DNA from: Sanchytrium tribonematis | Lineage: Eukaryota; Sanchytriomycota; Sanchytriomycetes; Sanchytriales; Sanchytriaceae | Direction: 5' to 3' | DNA: 21,543 bases | Assembly: GCA_018985235.1 (NCBI GenBank) | Contig: JADGIG010000091.1 | Location: 1 to 21,543, forward strand | Shown here: piece by piece, positions 16,556 to 21,543 of the stretch | Layout of the letters: each line of letters opens with the position of its first letter | Position numbering within the stretch: the first letter of the stretch is position 1 | Program-made: the position numbers and the translations under genes | The notes under the pieces: model-generated | Database searches by the model: none | Seen by the model: the letters and a program-made list of their open reading frames with translations, nothing else | What the model was told of the DNA's origin: nothing

Positions 16556-17489
16556 ATGAATATAGACGCTACAATTTCGAAATTAAATCAGAAAAAACTG
16601 CTCGAGGAAGACGAAATCCAAGAGCTGTACTATCTTGTAAGAGAGATCTTTATTAATGAAAGCAACGTACAGCAAGTATCAGCACCTGTAACCATTTGTG
16701 GAGACATCCATGGCCAATTTTATGACCTTTTGGAGCTATTTCTAGCTGGTGGAAATTGTCCCGTTACAAACTACTTATTTTTAGGTGACTATGTAGATCG
16801 TGGCTATGACAGTGTTGAAACTATTTTATTACTTGTTGCATTGAAATGTAGATATCCAGACAGAATTACTCTAGTAAGGGGAAATCACGAAAGTCGTCAA
16901 ATTACCTCTATATATGGATTTTATGACGAATGTATAAGGAAGTTCGGGAATGCAAATGTTTGGAGACTATGTTGCGACATCTTCGACTTACTGCCTTTAG
17001 CTGCAATTATAAATAATGAAATTTTATGCGTTCATGGAGGGCTATCTCCCTCAATTCAAAAAATTGATCATATACGCCTTATTGATAGAAAGGTTGAAGT
17101 TCCCCAATCTGGTCCATTTTCTGACTTATTGGTAATATTAAATAACGAAGTGGAGTGACCCAGATGATTCTGAAAAAGGCTGGCGACAATCATCTAGAGG
17201 TGCAGGCTATGTATTTGGTGAGGATGTCACCAAGAAGTTTATTCATCAAAATAAGATTCAGTTTATTACTCGCGCTCATCAATTAGTCATGGAAGGGTAC
17301 AAAGAGCATTTTAATGGCCAAGTAATCACGATCTGGTCAGCACCAAATTACTGCTACAGATGCGGAAATGTTGCCAGTGTACTTCAGCTTGATGAACATT
17401 TAAAAAAAAAATTCGTAGTATTTAAAGAAGCTCCCGAAAATATAAGAGGTCTCCAATCAAAACCTATTGTACCGGAGTATTTTCTATAA
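16556..17489 (+). CDS. PPH3: Protein phosphatase 4 catalytic subunit, two exons
   Basis: Exons 16556-17131 and 17151-17489 give 304 residues, the usual PP4c/PP6c length. The metal and active-site motifs are all present: GDIHGQ (49-54), GDYVDRG (77-83), [10 protein letters not shown] (108-117) and [10 protein letters not shown], plus [11 protein letters not shown] and [14 protein letters not shown] in the second exon. The protein ends in YFL, the C-terminal Leu that is carboxymethylated in PP2A-type enzymes. Blocks such as [19 protein letters not shown] and [14 protein letters not shown] fit PP4c better than PP6c. The 19-nt intron interrupts DLL-WSDP, one of the most conserved stretches of the family. 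The residue after DRGY is Asp where others have Tyr/Phe, a mild oddity. PP4 acts in DNA damage signalling, splicing-factor and microtubule control. It converges on the zinc-finger gene with 37 bp between stops. Confidence 0.94.
17132..17150 (+). other. 19-nt intron in PP4c
   Basis: The sequence is GTAATATTAAATAACGAAG, phase 0. Removing it joins TTG to TGG and restores FSDLLWSDPDD, an invariant region of PP2A-class phosphatases. The retained form shifts frame and stops at a TGA eight bases beyond the 3' splice site. Confidence 0.92.
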
Positions 17490-17526
17490 AAAATTTATTG
17501 TATTAATTTAATTATATTAATTTAAT

Positions 17527-18144
17527 CTACTGAATTTGATTTTTTAATGGGCGATTTTCTGCATCTAACGCTGAATCTTTTACGAGCGTGAAATCCGAAG
17601 TAAAAGTAGTCTCAAGCAAATTCGTAATATGAGAAAGAATTCCGATATAGGATAAGTCTGACTGTGAACGCAATAATCCAAACTCATCAAATCGTACAAA
17701 AACATCAAGAGCTTCTTGTGGAAAAATTGCGTCATATTCAATAATTAATTGATTGGTATTCGCGCTGTTAAAGCTTTTGCAATGATATAAATGTATTAAT
17801 ATATCTCGTCGCAACCTCGTCGAAATTTCTTTTCGACAGCCAAAGCAAATAAACATGTTATCTTTGATAAAGTAGCCACAGTCCTCAAATACCCCAAAAT
17901 GTTGCAAATTTACATTGTAATTTTGATTCAGATTTCTATTCTTTAAGTGTTGAAGAGCCTCTACCTCTGGGCATGTTCTCAATTGCCCCGTCATAATTTG
18001 ATTCCCGTCCAACGAATGAATTCTACAATCGGGAGTGCCTAGTTGCTCCTTCTGCTTTATTTTATTCTCTGAATATAGGTCCTCAATGTAAATGTTATTC
18101 CAAGAGTCCACAAAGCTCTTTTTGCAACGCATACTAGACCTCAT
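17527..18144 (-). CDS. Putative zinc-binding protein with a BIR-like segment
   Basis: From the ATG at 18144 the product is 205 residues; an ATG four codons later is also possible. Residues about 95-125 read HFGVFEDCGYFIKDNMFICF and then GCRKEISTRLRRDILIHLYH followed by Cys, giving C-x2-C-x14-H-x2-H-C. The 'GF/Y..G..D.V.CF.C......' pattern with later His and Cys resembles the BIR zinc fold of inhibitor-of-apoptosis/survivin proteins, but the spacing to His is shorter than usual and the conserved Trp is missing, so this is tentative. The C-terminal half (IIEYDAIFPQEALDVFVRFD) shows no known domain and no RING. It is divergent from NOP1 with about 156 bp between starts. Confidence 0.5.
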   Translation of the reverse strand: MRSSMRCKKSFVDSWNNIYIEDLYSENKIKQKEQLGTPDCRIHSLDGNQIMTGQLRTCPEVEALQHLKNRNLNQNYNVNLQHFGVFEDCGYFIKDNMFICFGCRKEISTRLRRDILIHLYHCKSFNSANTNQLIIEYDAIFPQEALDVFVRFDEFGLLRSQSDLSYIGILSHITNLLETTFTSDFTLVKDSALDAENRPLKNQIQ

Positions 18145-18300
18145 TAAATCTTTTCGGCACAAAAGGGGCTGCTTATGATCACGATTTGATGCGAAGCTTG
18201 AGGTTTTCAGAATTGAGTAAATCTATGTACATTCCAATTCAAGTCAAAATTCCAAGTCGAACAGACATAAACAATCCAACGGGGTTGAGGGGCAGACATT

Positions 18301-19209
18301 ATGAGAGGAGATCGCGGAAGTTCAAGAGGCAGAGGTAATTCTAGAGGCAATGACAGAGGCGGAAGAGGAGTCTCAAAGTTTGGAGGCCCTAGAGGCGGCG
18401 GAAGAGGCGGAGATCGTGGCGGAAGAGGCGGAGGCCGAGGATTCTCTAGAGGTAGAGGTGGTCCCCGAGGCGGCCGCGGCGGAAGAGGTGGTAGTAAAAC
18501 TTTCATACAAAATCACAGGCATGCTGGAGTTTATATTGCCAAAGGTCGTGAAGATTTACTTGTTACAAAATCTGTTTCTCCTGGTGAAGTCGTGTATGGG
18601 GAAAAAATAGTAAAGATTGATGGAAATGAAGGCGAAAAGATTGAATATAGAGTATGGAATCCATTTAGATCTAAGTTAGCTGCTGCTATTTTAGGAGGAA
18701 TTGGAGAAATTGGAATCGCGCCTGGCAAGAAAGTGTTGTATTTGGGTGCGTCTGCTGGGACAACTGTCTCTCATGTCTCTGATATAGTTGGACCTAACGG
18801 TATAGTGTATGCAGTTGAATTTTCACATAGAGTCGGTAGAGAATTGATAAATATGGCCAAAAAAAGACCAAATGTGGTTCCAATTGTTGAAGATGCCAGA
18901 CATCCTCACAAATATCGCATGCTAATTTCAATGGTAGATGTGGTATTTGCAGATGTTGCTCAACCTGATCAAGGTCGAATTATTGCCTTGAATGCGCATC
19001 ACTTTTTAAAGGATGACGGATTAGTTGTCATTGCTATAAAAGCTAATTGCATTGACTCGACAATGGAAGCTACCAAAGTCTTTGCAAACGAAGTCAAAAA
19101 AATGCAAGAAGAGGGTGTTAAACCCAAGGAGCAACTTACTTTAGAACCATATGAACGAGATCATTGCGTTGTGGTTGGAAGTTATAGTGGTACAAAATCT
19201 AAGCAATAA
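18301..19209 (+). CDS. NOP1: Fibrillarin, box C/D snoRNP 2'-O-methyltransferase
   Basis: The 302-residue product has an N-terminal Gly/Arg-rich domain (residues 1 to about 65, with repeated RGG and GGRGG) and then the fibrillarin methyltransferase. Landmarks are [64 protein letters not shown] (SAM-binding loop), [47 protein letters not shown] and [16 protein letters not shown]. It methylates rRNA ribose in the nucleolus, guided by C/D snoRNAs, and also methylates a histone H2A glutamine in yeast and humans. No intron is needed. The repeat-rich first 200 bp is far more GC-rich than its surroundings because of Gly/Arg codons. Its stop is 2 bp from the stop of the opposing PDE gene. Confidence 0.97.
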   Translation: MRGDRGSSRGRGNSRGNDRGGRGVSKFGGPRGGGRGGDRGGRGGGRGFSRGRGGPRGGRGGRGGSKTFIQNHRHAGVYIAKGREDLLVTKSVSPGEVVYGEKIVKIDGNEGEKIEYRVWNPFRSKLAAAILGGIGEIGIAPGKKVLYLGASAGTTVSHVSDIVGPNGIVYAVEFSHRVGRELINMAKKRPNVVPIVEDARHPHKYRMLISMVDVVFADVAQPDQGRIIALNAHHFLKDDGLVVIAIKANCIDSTMEATKVFANEVKKMQEEGVKPKEQLTLEPYERDHCVVVGSYSGTKSKQ

Positions 19210-19216
19210 ATTTATT
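19205..19216. terminator. Shared palindromic poly(A) signal with both stop codons
   Basis: AATAAATTTATT is a perfect palindrome giving AATAAA on each strand. It contains the NOP1 TAA (19207-19209) and the PDE TAA (19214-19212 on the minus strand). Each stop codon is part of its own gene's AATAAA hexamer. Confidence 0.7.
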
Positions 19217-21234
19217 TGTCTACAGGCGGTATTTGATCATCAGTCAGACAGGATTCCCAAAATTCTCTTGTCCTTTTCAAGTCGGACAGAAAATCTCTAG
19301 TTTTTGGAAAAATTTTCATGATTGACTGAATTAAAGGGTTGCACATAAAATCGTTAAACGATATTCCTAAGCGAGCCTTCTGTGGGTAATTTCGATCCAT
19401 AAATCCACTTATAGGATAGTTTAATTTGCTTTCTTCATCTCCTTGCTGAAACATTTCTTCCTAAGTAAAGCAGAAATACTTGTATGGCTTCACCCCACCT
19501 CTTTGCCAAAGGTAGGGGTCTTAAAACATTGCTGATATCTGCGCACTTCATCAACATCTCTAAGCACCTAGTTCTGTGTTCCTTATCTTCTGGCTTGAAT
19601 GACTGCTCGCTTACAGTGATTTCATTAAATTTTCCCAAAACATTGACGTGCTTAGCAAGATCCGTGGCTAATATACATCGAATTATTATTGACCTTATTT
19701 GTAATCTATCTTCTGTGTCATAATTACTGAGTATTTCAAATTCGTTTAGTAGAAGGAATGCTTGGTGACAGTGATAATTTTCAAGAGGAGATTGATCATT
19801 GTATAACAAGGCCAATGGAGAGATTGTAGATATATGGAAAGTATTTGTTCTTCCGTCATGTCCAAGATCGTGACATAAGCAAGAAAGTAAGAAACCATAA
19901 GCCTCGTTTTCAGTAAATATTCCAAAGTCATTATTTTCCACATATCGAGTAATTAGTAAAAAGCCTGCTTGGGTCACATCGAAAGCATGATGAAAATTGT
20001 GATACGGATTAATTTTTGCTGAATATCCCTTGTAGACAGCGCAGCAAAATTGAGAAAAATTAACTCTTGAAATTTTCGAATATTTTAAGAATCCAACATG
20101 ATCGAATAAATCCACTAAAAATTTGATTAGCTCACTTGGGGTATAATCCCACACATGAAATGACCAGTCCTGCAACAATTCTAGTTTTTTTTTGTCAAAA
20201 TTATTTAATTCAACTTTAATTTTGTTGGTTTCTGGAGATCTTAACATATCTTTTGGTGATCTTGAACTTTCCGAGAGTGTATTTGTCAATAAAGATAGCC
20301 CTTGATGATAGTGTGTGTGGGAATCGTGCTTTTCGATGCCACCATGAGTGCTTTTTTCTACAATATTGTCCAATTGATCTTCCATACTGGAAATTAAAGG
20401 CACTGAAATTTCAATCGAATCTGTGGGGGATGTAGTATTACTCGGTATTGAATGGAACCTTTGGGAATCTCTTAGTCTAGTTTTATCTGACTTTGAGTTG
20501 AAAGAATGTTTTCTGTCTTTCCAATACAATAATCCTAAGCTACTTGCTCGACGTCTATTTCTTTGCATTTCAAAAGAAACTGATTCGGGAGTATCCCTAA
20601 GAACCTCTGTCGCAAGCCAAGACTTTGTTTCACGATCCAAGTCAGCGTCTAGTAGATTTTCAAAATACCTCAGAAAATCAGGTTTGTTTAAATCAGTTTT
20701 TTTTAAATCTTCAGCGATGTATTCCAGCATATTTCTGGTGCTGTCAGTGAGACTTTCCTGATTTAAAAGATTATTAATATTGTTGCTTATGGAGTTAATA
20801 GGCGTTATAACAGTTGAAGTGATATTATTTTTAAAATTTTTGATTTTTTCTTCCAACAGCGCTCGCTTCTTTTTTTCTTCTTGTAATTCGCAATGAAGTT
20901 CATATTCCCTATTTTTCCTGTATGCCAATTGTAAAATTGCATGTACTATCAAGCCAGTATCTTTCAGAAACATTTCCACCGGAAAAACAGCATCGGCAAT
21001 TTGCTTGTCTTTTCTCTTAAGCCAAGAATTTTTATTCTCATATACGTATATGATTGTAATAGGCTCGTGTAGATTTTTCAAGGTATCCCAAGAATTGGAT
21101 ATTACAATCTCTCCACTTTCCACTTCTCCTTGTATTTTAATATTTGTATGAATCAATTTTAGGCTCTCGTACAGGCGGTTATGATTTTGGTCTGATAAAT
21201 CTATTCTTAAATTGATTCCGATACTACCAGACAT
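19212..21234 (-). CDS. Class I 3',5'-cyclic nucleotide phosphodiesterase, two exons
   Basis: Exons 21234-19480 and 19460-19212 encode 667 residues. The catalytic domain (from about residue 350) has NPYHNFHHAFDVTQA and the class I signature HDLGHDGRTNTF starting at His 455, then ILATDLAKH, KCADISNVLRPL and WGEAIQ. Exon 2 completes it with EEMFQQGDEESKLNYPISGF and LKRTREFW. These supply the metal-binding His/Asp set and the substrate-binding Gln region. The N-terminal part (residues 1-135) has a mixed strand-helix pattern followed by a charged coiled-coil stretch (about 105-135), possibly a degenerate receiver or PAS-like regulator; I cannot assign it. RRRASS at 227-232 is a good protein kinase A site, which would suit feedback on cAMP. 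Whether cAMP or cGMP is preferred cannot be read from sequence. The intron sits between WGEAIQ and EE. Confidence 0.94.
19461..19479 (-). other. 19-nt intron in the PDE gene
   Basis: The minus-strand sequence is GTATTTCTGCTTTACTTAG, phase 0. Removing it joins CAA to GAA and restores the PDE core WGEAIQEEMFQQGDEE. Left in, the frame soon stops. Confidence 0.92.
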
Positions 21235-21276
21235 TGTTTCAGATAGATTTGTAAAATTGAAAACTGCAAAACAAAT

Positions 21277-21504
21277 TTATTTTAAAACCCAAAATGTAGG
21301 TTTTTTATTAGAATATTTAAGATCTTTGTTGTGATAAGAACATGAGCAGTAAAAACAGTCTTCTTGGGACTCTTTGAAGTATTTTTCAGAAATATTCGGA
21401 TAACATTCTCGAAGCTTTAATTTAGTGTCATTGAAGAACGAGTTTTTCCTGTGAAGGCAGTCCTGATCACATTTGAGGCATTTCAGTTTGGTATGATTTT
21501 CCAT
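21277..21504 (-). CDS. Small Cys-rich protein of unknown function
   Basis: From the ATG at 21504 the product is 75 residues with CLKCDQDC near the N-terminus and ECYPN and CFYCSCSYH further on, giving seven Cys and scattered His that could bind zinc. No signal peptide is seen. I cannot match it to a family. It lies 42 bp upstream of the PDE start on the same strand, which is typical spacing here, but it is near the window edge and could be the last exon of a longer gene if a short intron lies upstream. Confidence 0.4.
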   Translation of the reverse strand: MENHTKLKCLKCDQDCLHRKNSFFNDTKLKLRECYPNISEKYFKESQEDCFYCSCSYHNKDLKYSNKKPTFWVLK

Positions 21505-21543
21505 CACTAAATTTATATCTTTGAAGGAGGATACAATGGGGAG

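Noticed and set aside
16450-16656. Open plus-strand frame overlapping the start of PP4c
   Set aside because: It overlaps the conserved phosphatase start in another frame, has no domain, and the PP4c frame is certain.
18207-18506. Open minus-strand frame rich in Pro opposite the start of NOP1
   Set aside because: It is the antisense of the Gly/Arg repeat: GGN/CGN codons read as Pro/Leu-rich on the other strand.
9212-19479. Frameshifts in the conserved genes as sequencing errors or programmed frameshifting
   Set aside because: Each break is repaired by removing exactly 19 nt bounded by GT and AG at an exact family junction. Errors or slippage would involve 1-2 nt and would leave extra residues in the conserved cores.
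1-21543. Bacterial features: operons, Shine-Dalgarno sites, CRISPR arrays, IS elements
   Set aside because: The gene content, poly(A) signals and introns are eukaryotic. No direct-repeat/spacer array is seen, and ribosome-binding-like purines before some ATGs are chance.
21536-21543. ATG at the right edge (plus strand, preceded by GGAGGATACA) as the start of another gene
   Set aside because: Only eight bases are visible, so nothing can be supported.

Overview
The window looks like nuclear DNA from a compact, AT-rich genome of a unicellular or fungus-like eukaryote. It carries CPSF73/Ysh1, CNOT9/Caf40, PP4 catalytic subunit, fibrillarin, a class I cyclic-nucleotide phosphodiesterase, mitochondrial uL16, a stand-alone GAR transformylase (Ade8 type), a vacuolar-type amino acid transporter and a BAR-domain protein. 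Genes lie on both strands with gaps often of 2-150 bp, stops are the standard TAA/TAG/TGA, and AATAAA signals sit at gene ends. The stand-alone ADE8, the Ty3-like and Merlin-like relics and the F-box relic suggest an early-diverging zoosporic fungus or relative (Rozella, aphelid or sanchytrid grade). That placement is inference.

Region 1 (1 to about 8280) is a gene-poor graveyard. It holds a frameshifted Ty3-like RNase H relic on the minus strand (1-854), a broken Merlin/IS1595-type transposase (1152-1790), an F-box pseudogene (2181-2815), a short ssDNA-binding-protein-like frame with an acidic tail (3112-3655), two decayed unknown coding relics (3564-3851, 4091-4560), a pair of adjacent GC-rich hairpins sharing one core (4689-4725), and a full-length but internally deleted LTR retrotransposon (5030-7685, minus). 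That element has two 145-bp LTRs differing at 7 sites and a perfect 5-bp target duplication.

Region 2 (8288 to 21504) is a dense block of conserved genes: GVP36-like BAR protein, CAF40, ADE8, AVT-like transporter, an unknown, a DUF1168/PRKRIP1-like protein, YSH1, MRPL16, a coiled-coil protein, a possible small gene, PP4c, a zinc-finger (BIR-like) protein, NOP1, a PDE and a Cys-rich small protein.

The main discovery is intron structure. Five conserved genes are interrupted at positions where the family alignment demands continuity, each by exactly 19 nt of GT...AG sequence: CAF40, AVT, YSH1, PP4c and PDE. Removing the 19 nt restores the conserved protein precisely. All five have an A six bases from the 3' end, and three end in TTACNTAG. 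A sixth candidate, in AVT, is 22 or 28 nt. These are among the shortest spliceosomal introns one could propose. Gene-end compaction is also extreme: NOP1 and the PDE converge on one palindrome, AATAAATTTATT, that contains both stop codons and an AATAAA on each strand, and the CAF40 poly(A) signal overlaps a potential start codon of the next gene.
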